A stretch of DNA of 64,000 nucleotides from Maricaulis sp. (lineage in GTDB: Bacteria > Pseudomonadota > Alphaproteobacteria > Caulobacterales > Maricaulaceae): NCBI RefSeq assembly GCF_017642925.1, contig NZ_JAEPOL010000005.1:124001-188000 (forward strand). Reading direction: 5' to 3'. This document shows, in pieces, positions 45,029 to 53,898 of the stretch (positions within the stretch are counted from its first letter, which is position 1; each line of letters begins with the position of its first letter). The notes beneath the pieces were generated by a model, which ran no database searches, was not told where the DNA came from, and worked only from the letters and a program-made list of their open reading frames with translations. A program made the translations under genes and the position numbers.

Positions 45029-46783
45029 CTACGCAAACCCGGACGGGCGTTCGCTAGAGACACCCAGCCGCGCCTCGATCGCACGCCCCAGCGCAATGAT
45101 ATTGCCTTCCTCGAAGAGGGGCGCCCACAGGCTGGTGGTCTGGGGCACGCGGAACTCGGCCTCGCCGGCATCCTCCTGCGCGCCGCCAAATATTGTCCGG
45201 GTGGGCTGCTGGGAGTAGCCGGAGCGGAAGGCGAGCTGCGGATGGCCGGTATAATTGGTGATCAGCAGCATTCCGCCGGCAAAGTTCGGACCGATCACCG
45301 CGTCCAGCCCGTCGAAGGCCGCATGGACTTCCTGCATCACCTGACGCCGGAAACGGTCGATATTCACATAGTCGACGGCCGAGATGAAACGGGCCCGCCG
45401 CCAGGTATTGGGCCAGGCCTGCGGCGCCTGCCAGACCAGGCTGTCATCGCTGTTTTCCAGGGTGAGGTGTTCGAAGGCCGCAGCCGACTCCACCTCGACA
45501 CTCGCCAGAAGCGCGTCATAGGGCCGGTCCGGCAGCGAGAATTCGACAAGCTCGATACCGGCATCGCGTGCGGCCTGCAGCGCGGCGCGGTCAGCATCGG
45601 TGCCGTTTTCGAACCAGGCCGGATTCCACCCGACCCGCATACCGGCCACATCGCGCCCGGCATCCGCCTCGAACCCGGCTTCCAGCGAGCCGGGATCGAG
45701 CGGATCAGCGCCATTGATCGCCGACAGGATCAGGGCCGTATCTTCCACGGAGCGCGCAATCGGGCCGATCTTGTCGAGCGACCAGCACAGCGCCATCGCG
45801 CCGGAACGCGACACCCGGCCGAAGGACGGGCGCAGCCCTGTCGTGCCGCAACGATGCGAAGGCGACACGATCGAGCCGAGCGTTTCCGTGCCGATACCGA
45901 AAGCAACCAGTCCCGCCGCCGTCGCCGAGGCCGATCCGGCACTGGAGCCGGACGAGCCCTCCTGCGGATTCCACGGATTGCGGGTCTGCCCGCCGAACCA
46001 GCGGTCGCCATAGGCCAGCGCACCATTGGTCGTCTTGCCCAGCAGGACGGCCCCCGCCTCGCGCAGCATCACTGCGATACGGGCATCCTGTTCGGCGACA
46101 CGCTCGCGATAGGGCGTAGCGCCCCAGGTCGCCGCCACGCCGGCCACATCGATGATGTCCTTCATGCCGTAGGGAATGCCGTGCAGCGGCCCCAGAAGAC
46201 GCCCCTCCGCAAGTGCGCGATCGCAATGATCGGCCTCGGCGCGGGCGATTTCCGGCGTCACCGTGACGAAACAGTGCAGCGTGCCGTTATACCGGGCGAT
46301 CCGGTCGAGATAGATCTCGGTCAGCCGGCGCGCGGACAAGGCCCCGGAGCGGATCCACTGGGCCTGTTGCCAGACCGGTGCGAAGGCGATGGCGGCATCA
46401 TCGGCCGGCAAGGCACCGGCCTGCTGCCCGGACAGGCTGACCGCGTTTGGCTGGGACCGGTAGGCGATACCCGGCAGGCGCGGATCGAACATGCAGGACG
46501 GGGCCAGCGTGTTCGGTTTTTCGACCGCCCGCTGCTGCGAGGTTCTTGCGATCCAGTCATCGAGACCGGCCACCACCTGCTCCCGCTCGGCATCCGTATA
46601 GCGGATGTCGAACAGCGCCTCGGCGCAATGCAGCGTATCGGTGGAGATCGCCGGTGCAGCAGCGTCCGCCGCGGCCGGTGCTGCGTCCTGGCGTGCCAGT
46701 GCAGGGCCGGCCGCCCCGGCTGCAACGACAGCAACGGCGCCTCCCTTGAGCAGTTCGCGCCGTGTCGAAGACTTGTCGGACAT
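45029..46783 (-). CDS. Tat-exported amidase (amidase signature family)
   Basis: 584 residues from MSDKSSTRRELLKGG. The twin-arginine signal RRELLKGGAVAVVAAGAAGPALA is followed by a mature amidase with the catalytic Lys in LLGKTTNGAL, the GSSGSSAGSASATAAG loop holding the cis-Ser, and the nucleophile Ser in GTETLGSIVSPS. Hydrolyses amides in the periplasm; substrate unknown. GGGGAGGGG precedes the start. Confidence 0.9.
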   Translation of the reverse strand: MSDKSSTRRELLKGGAVAVVAAGAAGPALARQDAAPAAADAAAPAISTDTLHCAEALFDIRYTDAEREQVVAGLDDWIARTSQQRAVEKPNTLAPSCMFDPRLPGIAYRSQPNAVSLSGQQAGALPADDAAIAFAPVWQQAQWIRSGALSARRLTEIYLDRIARYNGTLHCFVTVTPEIARAEADHCDRALAEGRLLGPLHGIPYGMKDIIDVAGVAATWGATPYRERVAEQDARIAVMLREAGAVLLGKTTNGALAYGDRWFGGQTRNPWNPQEGSSGSSAGSASATAAGLVAFGIGTETLGSIVSPSHRCGTTGLRPSFGRVSRSGAMALCWSLDKIGPIARSVEDTALILSAINGADPLDPGSLEAGFEADAGRDVAGMRVGWNPAWFENGTDADRAALQAARDAGIELVEFSLPDRPYDALLASVEVESAAAFEHLTLENSDDSLVWQAPQAWPNTWRRARFISAVDYVNIDRFRRQVMQEVHAAFDGLDAVIGPNFAGGMLLITNYTGHPQLAFRSGYSQQPTRTIFGGAQEDAGEAEFRVPQTTSLWAPLFEEGNIIALGRAIEARLGVSSERPSGFA

Positions 46784-46967
46784 TCTTCCCCTCCCCGTTT
46801 TTTTCTGCCGCCGAGCGTGAGCGCCAAGCCTCCGGAATTCAATACACAAGCGGCAGAGAAAGACCGGCCCACCCCAAAATAGCCGCATTCCGCCCCATTT
46901 CGGCTCACAATTGGTCGTTAACCGTGTTGTGAACGCCAATGCGGCGCGCGCCAACCGGGGGGAGGCC

Positions 46968-47912
46968 ATGCCCTTAGACCAGATGGAAAACACCGTGCTC
47001 GACCGAAGCGATTTCGGCAGTAGCCAGGATTATTCGACCGAAGCGACCGAGATGCGCGAGACCCGCGCACCGGCCGCCATGATCCAGTTGTCGCGTGCCC
47101 GGGCCATCGCCCGCGCCCGCCATGCCGACCTCTTGAAATTCCGCCGCACCTGGGGCGGTGCGATCAACGACCCGGCCGAAGACGGCAAGGCCGACGAGGC
47201 CCGTCCGGCGGTGAAGCCGATCGACCGCGCTGCGATCTACCCCAAATCCCACATCCTGCACTTCTCCGTGCTGGCGACACTGGTGCTGTTTGAAGGCCTG
47301 GCGAATGCCTATTTCTTCTCGAAGGGCTCGGACCTCGGTCTGCTAGGCGGCTGGCTGCAAGCCATCACCGTCTCCTTCACCAATGTGATCGCGGCCTTCT
47401 TCCTGATCGGCTTCATCGGCCTGCGTCACATGTCGAACCGCAACAAGCCGATTGTCGCCGCGCTCGCCGCGGTCGGTGTCGGCGTCACGGTCGCCGCGCT
47501 GGGCCTGTTGAACCTCACCGCGGCCCATTTCCGCGACCTGCTGGAACTGAATGCGGCCACGCTCGCCCTGGGCGGCGCCGAGACCACGGGCACGGTGCTG
47601 ACCCCGGTTCTGGATGCACGGGCCAACCCGTTCAACCTGCAGACCCTGGAAGCCCTGCTGCTCTTCATCCTGGGCTCCACCTTCGCCGCCATCGCGGCCT
47701 ACAAGGGCCGCACCTTCGACGATGCCATCCCCGGCTATGGCGGGGTTACCCGCCGGCTGGACGCGGCGTCGCGCGATCTGGAAAAGGCACTGGAAACCGG
47801 CTGGAAGGACGCCAAGAAACTGTCGGCACCCGAGCTGGAAGAGCTGGTCGAGGCCAAGGCGCTGCTGGATGAAATCTGCCAGGATCTGGCCGGACCGGGC
47901 CACCAGCGTTAA
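46968..47912 (+). CDS. Four-helix membrane protein of unknown function, first gene of a 4-TM/vWA-like pair
   Basis: 314 residues from MPLDQMENTV, with GGGGGAGG before ATG; an earlier start at 46911 is poorly supported. A 90-residue charged N-terminus, then helices at about 98-120, 134-158, 165-190 and 226-246, and a charged C-terminal coil (LEKALETGWKDAKKL). No family is recognised. The gene ends 53 bases before a vWA-like gene and both may form one complex (inference). Confidence 0.65.
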   Translation: MPLDQMENTVLDRSDFGSSQDYSTEATEMRETRAPAAMIQLSRARAIARARHADLLKFRRTWGGAINDPAEDGKADEARPAVKPIDRAAIYPKSHILHFSVLATLVLFEGLANAYFFSKGSDLGLLGGWLQAITVSFTNVIAAFFLIGFIGLRHMSNRNKPIVAALAAVGVGVTVAALGLLNLTAAHFRDLLELNAATLALGGAETTGTVLTPVLDARANPFNLQTLEALLLFILGSTFAAIAAYKGRTFDDAIPGYGGVTRRLDAASRDLEKALETGWKDAKKLSAPELEELVEAKALLDEICQDLAGPGHQR

Positions 47913-47965
47913 GACAGACGGGCCGGTGCGGGGCTGCACCGGTTCGACCTGCGACGGGAGGGGGC

Positions 47966-48754
47966 ATGTCCGGACGCGATCTCATCGGGCTTTTCAACCT
48001 GATCATCATCGCCGGCGTTGTCGGCGCCATCAGCTATGCCGCCTTCGTGCTGAAGCCGGCCGAGTATGACAGCCAGACACTGTGCCTGGTTGATGAAACG
48101 CCGCCCCACCGCGTCGTCGTGATCGACAAGACCGATCTTTATTCCACCGCCCAGGCGGACACGATCGGCGATGTGATCCTGGGCGAGCGCAATGCCCTGG
48201 CGGTCGGCGAACGCTTCTCGCTCTACGAGCTCAACGAGAGCGGCGAACTGCGCAATACCAACCGCTTCTCCCTGTGCAATCCGGGTGCTGGCGAGCAGGT
48301 CAATCCGCTCTACCGCAATCCCGAACGCGTGCAGGCCCGCTACAATGCGCTGTTCGCCGAACCGCTGCAGCGGGCGCTCGCGGACCTCGTCCTGCCCAAG
48401 GACGCCCCGTCCAGCCCGATCATCGAAGCGCTCGCCCGGCTCGGCCAGGATCCGGCCTTCGACCGGACCGTGCCGCAGCGGCGCATCGTGCTCGTCTCCG
48501 ACATGCTGCAGAATTCGGACGTCTTCTCGGTCTACGGCCGCCGCCGGGGCCGTTTCGAACAGCGTGTTCCGCCGGCCCGCGCCGTCGCGGACATCATCCG
48601 CGAGACCTATGGCGACAGCCTGCGTGGCACCGAGCTGGAAATCCGCCTGATCCCGCGCGAGACGTGGGAAGCCGAACAGCGCGGCGAGCTGCAAGCCTAT
48701 TGGAGCGAGATTTTCCGGCAGCTCGGCGTTCGCGCCTACTGGCTGGATATCTAG
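47966..48754 (+). CDS. vWA-like membrane-anchored protein, unknown function
   Basis: 262 residues with GGGAGGGG before ATG. A single N-terminal helix (about residues 7-27), then a region resembling a von Willebrand A fold: VVVIDKTDLYS (Asp/Thr of a MIDAS-like site), SSPIIEAL as the second metal-site loop, and RRIVLVSDMLQNS as the third, with Asp in SDML. The metal site is incomplete compared with the classical DxSxS. Two Cys flank the first part. Unknown family; position after a 4-TM gene suggests a pair. Confidence 0.68.
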   Translation: MSGRDLIGLFNLIIIAGVVGAISYAAFVLKPAEYDSQTLCLVDETPPHRVVVIDKTDLYSTAQADTIGDVILGERNALAVGERFSLYELNESGELRNTNRFSLCNPGAGEQVNPLYRNPERVQARYNALFAEPLQRALADLVLPKDAPSSPIIEALARLGQDPAFDRTVPQRRIVLVSDMLQNSDVFSVYGRRRGRFEQRVPPARAVADIIRETYGDSLRGTELEIRLIPRETWEAEQRGELQAYWSEIFRQLGVRAYWLDI

Positions 48755-48803
48755 CGCCCCCCTTCCCGCCCCTCACCGCGGTTTTCCACACCCCCGGACC
48801 GGG

Positions 48804-48820
48804 ATGCATAGGATATGCAT
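48804..48820. promoter_or_regulatory. Palindrome upstream of the 48894 gene
   Basis: ATGCATA and TATGCAT form a perfect 7-bp inverted repeat around GGA. A second dyad, TACCA...TGGTA, follows near 48840-48856. Both lie in the 139-base gap before the next gene and could be an operator; binding is inferred. Confidence 0.45.
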
Positions 48821-48893
48821 TTCCCCGACTCGCGACGCGTACCACAATATCTGGTATCGAAATTGACGCCACGCGCTAGAGATGGGGCCTACC

Positions 48894-49220
48894 ATGTCCA
48901 TTCAGCCCGCCCGCAACGCGACCGGAACACGTGCTCTGGACCGTGAAGCGCGCCGCCTGCTCGACCGCGACATGCTGACCTTCTGCGCCCGCCAGCCGCA
49001 GCTTGCGGAACTGGCCTTCACACTCGCCGACCATGGTCACACCCATGTCGGCCATGTGGCGGGCCTGACCTTCTTCACAATTCTCGACCTTGCCGGCGGT
49101 GACCGTGCGCTGGCTGACGAGTTGCAACACCGGCTTCGCCATGCCGGTCTCGATACCGGCCTTTCCCTGCCGGACTGGCAACCGCCGACCGGCGATGCGA
49201 TCGAGCCGATGCTCGATTAA
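48894..49220 (+). CDS. Small hypothetical protein
   Basis: 108 residues from MSIQPARNATG, with GGGG upstream; a start at 48882 adds three residues plus a Met and lacks support. A helical protein with AFTLADHGHTHVGHVAGLTFF containing several His. No family recognised. A palindrome lies upstream at 48804-48820. Confidence 0.55.
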   Translation: MSIQPARNATGTRALDREARRLLDRDMLTFCARQPQLAELAFTLADHGHTHVGHVAGLTFFTILDLAGGDRALADELQHRLRHAGLDTGLSLPDWQPPTGDAIEPMLD

Positions 49221-49291
49221 GGTTTTGCATTGCCGCATCGCACAAGCGCTCTATCTTCGCGGACAGTGACGAAACCCGCGGGACGATAGCC

Positions 49292-49963
49292 ATGATCACG
49301 GTGCACCATCTCAACAATTCGCGCTCCCAGCGCATTCTCTGGCTGCTCGAGGAGATCGGCCAGACCTATGAAATCCGCAAGTATGAGCGCGACCCGCAGA
49401 CCATGCGCGCGCCGGCGGCTCTCAAGGACGTCCATCCGCTGGGCAAGTCTCCGGTGATTTCCGATGGCGACCGCGTCATCGCCGAGTCCGGCGCGATCAC
49501 GGAGTATCTGGTCGACACCTACGGTTCCGCCCTCAAGCCGGAAGCCGGCAGCGACGATCACCGGCGCTATGTCTACTGGCTGCACTTCGCGGAAGGCTCG
49601 GCCATGCCGCCCCTGCTGGTGAAGCTGGTGGTCGATCAGATATCCAAGGCCAAGATGCCTTTCTTTGCCAAGCCGATCGCGCGCTCGATCGTGACCCGGC
49701 TCAATGACGGCTTCGTCCAGCCCGAGATCGACAACATCTTCGGCTATATCGAAACCGAGCTGTCCGGACGCGACTGGTTTGCCGGCGACAGCTTCTCGGC
49801 CGCCGATATCCAGATGAGTTTCCCGCTGGAAGCGGCGGCTGCCCGCGGCGGGATCGGCAGGGCTTATCCGGCGATCCAGGCCTGGCTGGAACGCATCCAC
49901 AACCGCCCCGCCTATGTGCGGGCGCTCGAACGCGGCGGCGAATACGGGATCGTCGGGCGCTGA
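49292..49963 (+). CDS. Glutathione S-transferase family protein
   Basis: 223 residues. MITVHHLNNSRSQRILWLLEEIG is the thioredoxin-like opening with Ser in the catalytic loop; HPLGKSPVI and ESGAITEYLVDTYG follow. The C-terminal helical domain contains FSAADIQMSFPL. Not close in sequence to the GST at 44375-45004. Substrate unknown. Confidence 0.92.
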   Translation: MITVHHLNNSRSQRILWLLEEIGQTYEIRKYERDPQTMRAPAALKDVHPLGKSPVISDGDRVIAESGAITEYLVDTYGSALKPEAGSDDHRRYVYWLHFAEGSAMPPLLVKLVVDQISKAKMPFFAKPIARSIVTRLNDGFVQPEIDNIFGYIETELSGRDWFAGDSFSAADIQMSFPLEAAAARGGIGRAYPAIQAWLERIHNRPAYVRALERGGEYGIVGR

Positions 49964-49970
49964 TGTCATG

Positions 49971-49998
49971 AAAAAGGCGGGAGCCACGCTCCCGCCTT
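49971..49998 (-). terminator. Terminator hairpin between the GST and M28 peptidase genes
   Basis: A perfect 10-bp stem (49974-49983 with 49989-49998) with a 5-base loop is followed on the minus strand by TTTTT. The genes converge here, so it probably ends the M28 gene transcript, and perhaps that of the GST. Confidence 0.8.
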
Positions 49999-50027
49999 CT
50001 CCGTATCAGACTGTCTGCGGCCAGACG

Positions 50028-51440
50028 CTACTGGCTCGCCGTATCGTCCGGCGTTTCGCGGAAGTCGACATCCGTCTCCGCCGCCAGGTAAACCAGCGCG
50101 GCATAGGCCGCGACATTCTGGGCCAGCTCGTCCGGGTCGATCTTGTCCAGCGTGTCGTCCGGCGTGTGGTGCAGGTCGAAATAATCCTCGCCATTCTGCT
50201 CAAGGCGCACGGTCGGCACGCCCAGCATGGCCAGCGGGATGATGTCCGGACCGCCGCCCGGCTCGTTCGAACCGCCGCGGATAATCCCCAGCGGGGCGAT
50301 GACCCGGCCGACCTCGTCGATCACCGGCGTGCCGGCGTCCGAGACATTCGAGGACAGGCGCCAGATGGTCCGGGCACCGAAATCGGATTCGGTTGCCAGC
50401 ACATGGTTGGCGACCTCATCGGCGTGTTGTTCGGCGTAGGCGCGCGCGCCCAGCAGACCGACTTCCTCGGCGCCGAACATCACGACGCGGATCGTGCGGC
50501 GCGGCCGCTGCGGCAGGTCGGCGATCAGCTTGGCGGCCGCGACAGTGATCGCGACACCGGCCCCGTCATCGACCGCGCCGGTCCCCAGATCCCAGCTGTC
50601 GAGGTGCCCGCCGATCAGCACGATCTCTTCCGGGTTCTCACGCCCGACAATGTCGAGCACCACATTGCCGCTGGTCACTTCACCGTGCCAGCCGGCACCG
50701 GAATTCACCGTCAGGCTGATGGCCTCGCCATTATTGTGGAGCCGGCGCAGATGGTCGGCGTCGGGATTGGAGACCGCGATCACCGGGATACCGGCCCAGC
50801 TGCCATCGAGATCGCTCATCATGCCGGTATGCGGGAAGCGGTGGCTGTCCGAGCCGACCGAGCGGACGACCAGCGCGGCTGCGCCGGCGCGTTCGGCATG
50901 CTGCCAGCCGATGCGGCGGCGCTGATTGGCCGGGCCGTAGCCGGCGCCGACCTGGCTGCGCACCATGATGTCGCCGTCGATGAAGGCGATGCGGCCTTCC
51001 AGCGAACCGTCTTCGGCGGCGACGAGGTCGTCAACGGTGCGGAAATACACGATCTCGGACTGCGCGGAGCCGGAGCCGGAACCGCCGAGCGCCGTACCGT
51101 GCAGCTCCATCTCGTAGGGCGCGGTCATGGTGATGGACAGACTGTCGCGATCCCAGAAGGGCATGGTGAAGCCTTCGACCTCGACGCGGTCGAAACCCAG
51201 CTCCTGCCCCAGCGCCGCGCCCCAGGCGCGGGCCCGCCCCTCGGCTTCGGAGCCCGCCAGACGCGGCCCGATTTCCGTCGTCAGCGACTCGACAATGTCA
51301 TAGGCCAGATCGCTTTCCAGCGCCGTCTCCATCAGCGTGCGCGCCGTGGCGGCCGCTTCCGGTGAAATGTCCTGGCGCTCCTGACCGATTGTTTCCGCCG
51401 TGAGAAACATGGTCATTCCAAGGGCGACAATTGCTTTCAT
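50028..51440 (-). CDS. Secreted M28-family zinc aminopeptidase
   Basis: 470 residues from MKAIVALGMTMF, with GGGGAGG before ATG; upstream in-frame starts lack a signal. Signal peptide ending AETIGQ. A PA-type insert domain lies at the middle (SVGSDSHRFPHTGM region). Zinc-site residues: GHLDSWDLGTGAVDDGAG (His, Asp), GAEEVGLLG (Glu pair), ESDFG (Asp) and DLHHTPDD (His). Cleaves N-terminal residues from peptides in the periplasm. Confidence 0.9.
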   Translation of the reverse strand: MKAIVALGMTMFLTAETIGQERQDISPEAAATARTLMETALESDLAYDIVESLTTEIGPRLAGSEAEGRARAWGAALGQELGFDRVEVEGFTMPFWDRDSLSITMTAPYEMELHGTALGGSGSGSAQSEIVYFRTVDDLVAAEDGSLEGRIAFIDGDIMVRSQVGAGYGPANQRRRIGWQHAERAGAAALVVRSVGSDSHRFPHTGMMSDLDGSWAGIPVIAVSNPDADHLRRLHNNGEAISLTVNSGAGWHGEVTSGNVVLDIVGRENPEEIVLIGGHLDSWDLGTGAVDDGAGVAITVAAAKLIADLPQRPRRTIRVVMFGAEEVGLLGARAYAEQHADEVANHVLATESDFGARTIWRLSSNVSDAGTPVIDEVGRVIAPLGIIRGGSNEPGGGPDIIPLAMLGVPTVRLEQNGEDYFDLHHTPDDTLDKIDPDELAQNVAAYAALVYLAAETDVDFRETPDDTASQ

Positions 51441-51541
51441 CCTTACCTCCCCACACATTCGGTGCGTCACTATGAAACGCTTTGCCCCCGGCGCAAGGGC
51501 CGGGGCTGTGAAAGCCGTTACCAACAGATGGGAGCGAAACG

Positions 51542-52486
51542 ATGGACAACAAGATCGAGCGGGTCATTCAGGGCCGGACACGCGACCTGGGCGGTTTTGA
51601 AGTCCGACGCGTCCTGCCCTTTGCCCGGCGCCGCATGGTGGGACCTTTCATCTTTTTCGACCAGATGGGCCCGGCTGAATTCGCGCCGGGCCAGGGCATC
51701 GATGTCCGCCCCCACCCGCATATCGCCCTGGCAACCGTGACCTATCTGTTCGACGGCGCCATGCAGCACAAGGACAGTCTCGGTGTCGACCTGACCATCC
51801 GTCCCGGCGATGTGAACTGGATGACAGCCGGCCGCGGCGTGGTGCATTCCGAACGCACACCGCACGAGGAACGGACCGCCGGGCATCGTCTCTACGGCAT
51901 CCAGACCTGGGTGGCCCTGCCCTCGGACAAGGAAGCGGTCGAGCCGGCCTTCCATCACCACAAGGCCGACACGCTGCCGCGTTTCGAGCGCGATGGCGGC
52001 GATTTCCGGCTGATCCTGGGAACGGCCTGGGGCCATGCCTCTCCCGTCGAGGTGTTTTCGCCCATCGTCTACCTGCACGGCGAATTGCGGGCCGGCACAT
52101 CGACCACGCTCAATCTCGAGCATGAGGAGGTGGCGGTCTATCTCGTCGAAGGCGCCGTCACGCTTGACGGTCAGGCGCTCGAGCCTGGCGAAATGGCGGT
52201 GATCGAACCGGGCACGGCGCCGGAGCTGGGCGCGCAATCGCCCAGCCGCATCATGATCTGCGGCGGGGCGCCGCTGGGCGACCGGCACATCTACTGGAAT
52301 TTCGTCGCCAGCGACGAAGCCGATATCGACACGGCCAAGCGTGACTGGGTGGCGGCGGCCGAAGCCGGCTTCCCGGCCGGAGGACGCTTCATCCTGCCGC
52401 CGGACGAACAGGAACACATCCCCCTGCCCGACGACATCAAGCGCGAAGAACCGGTCAAACCGACCCCGGACAGCCCGACCAGCTGA
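51542..52486 (+). CDS. Pirin family protein
   Basis: 314 residues. Bicupin with the pirin motif HPHIALATVTYLFDGAMQHKDS, and a metal site of His and Glu (GRGVVHSERT). Bacterial pirins include quercetinases and redox or acyl-CoA-related proteins; the role here is not clear. GGGAG precedes ATG. It converges on the DUF2891 gene, 2 bases apart. Confidence 0.92.
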   Translation: MDNKIERVIQGRTRDLGGFEVRRVLPFARRRMVGPFIFFDQMGPAEFAPGQGIDVRPHPHIALATVTYLFDGAMQHKDSLGVDLTIRPGDVNWMTAGRGVVHSERTPHEERTAGHRLYGIQTWVALPSDKEAVEPAFHHHKADTLPRFERDGGDFRLILGTAWGHASPVEVFSPIVYLHGELRAGTSTTLNLEHEEVAVYLVEGAVTLDGQALEPGEMAVIEPGTAPELGAQSPSRIMICGGAPLGDRHIYWNFVASDEADIDTAKRDWVAAAEAGFPAGGRFILPPDEQEHIPLPDDIKREEPVKPTPDSPTS

Positions 52487-52488
52487 TC

Positions 52489-53628
52489 TCAGTCATCCTC
52501 GCCGGCGGACGGCACGGCGCGCCATTCCGGTGCGTCGAGCGCGCGGCCCGTAACGTAGTAGGTCGCAAAGCTCGCGAGCCAGTGTCCGCCGGCATAATCC
52601 TCACCCGTCACCGAGGCGATACCCGCCTCGCCATGGCGATCCGCGCTGGCCAGCAATGCCGCAATGCGCGGATCGCCCTGCGGCAGGGCGTGGGCGATCG
52701 CGTCGAGATTCCAGGCGCGCGACAGGTTCACACCGTCCAGGTGAACCAGCTTGCCATCGGTCGGATCGACAACCCGTCCCGGCTCCAGCCAGTCGGCTGA
52801 CCCGTCCTCCGGGATGCCCGGCAGAAAGCTGCCCAGCCAGTTCGCGAACTCGGCCTGCGGCATCACGCGCCGCATGAGATCCGCCTCCATCAGGCAGGGC
52901 GACAGGAAATCCTCGCCGGACGGTTCATAGGCGATCGGGCAGTCGCGGTCCTCGATGTGAAACTCGCGCGCCTTGTCGACGATCAGCCGCTCCAGCCCGG
53001 CATCGCCGGTCGCCCGCGCCCAGTCCAGCGCGAGGGCAAAGCCGAAGGCCGACTGGTTGTGCGTGCCGATCCGGATCGGATAGAGCAGATTGGGCAGCCA
53101 GGCCTTGTACCGGTCCGCGACCACCGTCTCGAGCGGCGCCAGCGCCGCCAGCCAGCGCGCGGCCCGCGGATCGTCCCATTCACGCAATTCCAGACCCAGC
53201 TGCAGCAGCCAGGCCAGACCGTAGGGGCGCTCGAAGGAGCCGCGCCCCTCGCCCTGGAAATACGCCACTTCGCCGGCGATATTCCCGGGCGTCAGATTGG
53301 CATCCAGCGCGGCTGTGGCGCGGTCGGCCAGCTCGCCGTCCCCGGTTTCGCGCAACAGCCGGACGAGCAGCCAGTGGCCGTGCACCGCCGAGTGCCAGTC
53401 ATAGCAGCCATAGAAAGCCGGATAGAGTTCGCGCGGCGTCAGCGCATCCTCGCCGGACTGCAGCACATGCGAGATCTTGTTGGGATACTCGCGCTGCACG
53501 CAATCCAGTGCCAGTTGCATGAAGCGGACATTGCGCTCCGACGGCTCGGCCGGTTCCTGTGCAAAAACAGACGAGGACGAAAAAACCGAAGCAATTGCGG
53601 CACATGTCAAAAGTGTTTGCGATACCAT
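52489..53628 (-). CDS. Secreted DUF2891 protein
   Basis: 379 residues. Signal peptide ending SSSVFA. YPAFYGCYDWHSAVHGHW, SFERPYGLAWLLQL and GTHNQSAFG are DUF2891 motifs, an alpha/alpha barrel-like fold related to glycan-acting enzymes. The catalytic reaction is unknown. Convergent with pirin. Confidence 0.85.
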   Translation of the reverse strand: MVSQTLLTCAAIASVFSSSSVFAQEPAEPSERNVRFMQLALDCVQREYPNKISHVLQSGEDALTPRELYPAFYGCYDWHSAVHGHWLLVRLLRETGDGELADRATAALDANLTPGNIAGEVAYFQGEGRGSFERPYGLAWLLQLGLELREWDDPRAARWLAALAPLETVVADRYKAWLPNLLYPIRIGTHNQSAFGFALALDWARATGDAGLERLIVDKAREFHIEDRDCPIAYEPSGEDFLSPCLMEADLMRRVMPQAEFANWLGSFLPGIPEDGSADWLEPGRVVDPTDGKLVHLDGVNLSRAWNLDAIAHALPQGDPRIAALLASADRHGEAGIASVTGEDYAGGHWLASFATYYVTGRALDAPEWRAVPSAGEDD

Positions 53629-53898
53629 TTCGATCCCCGTCCTTCACTTTCAATTTCCGGCGTGCCCGAAGGGCTTTTCTGCCCCCGGACGATCTGCTAC
53701 CGCCGGAATACCAAAACCGTTCGACCCGCGTGGCAAGCGTCTTGCTGCCGGGATCGACGATAACAGGGTGCGCGAACAGTCCCGTTTCACACAAGCACCC
53801 GCAAACAGGTGAGTGGCTCACCGGCGCCCGGCCCGACACGGTCCCGGACCGGAACCATGAAGAGCGAGCAGACTGACCACACTGGGGAAGCAGGAAAC

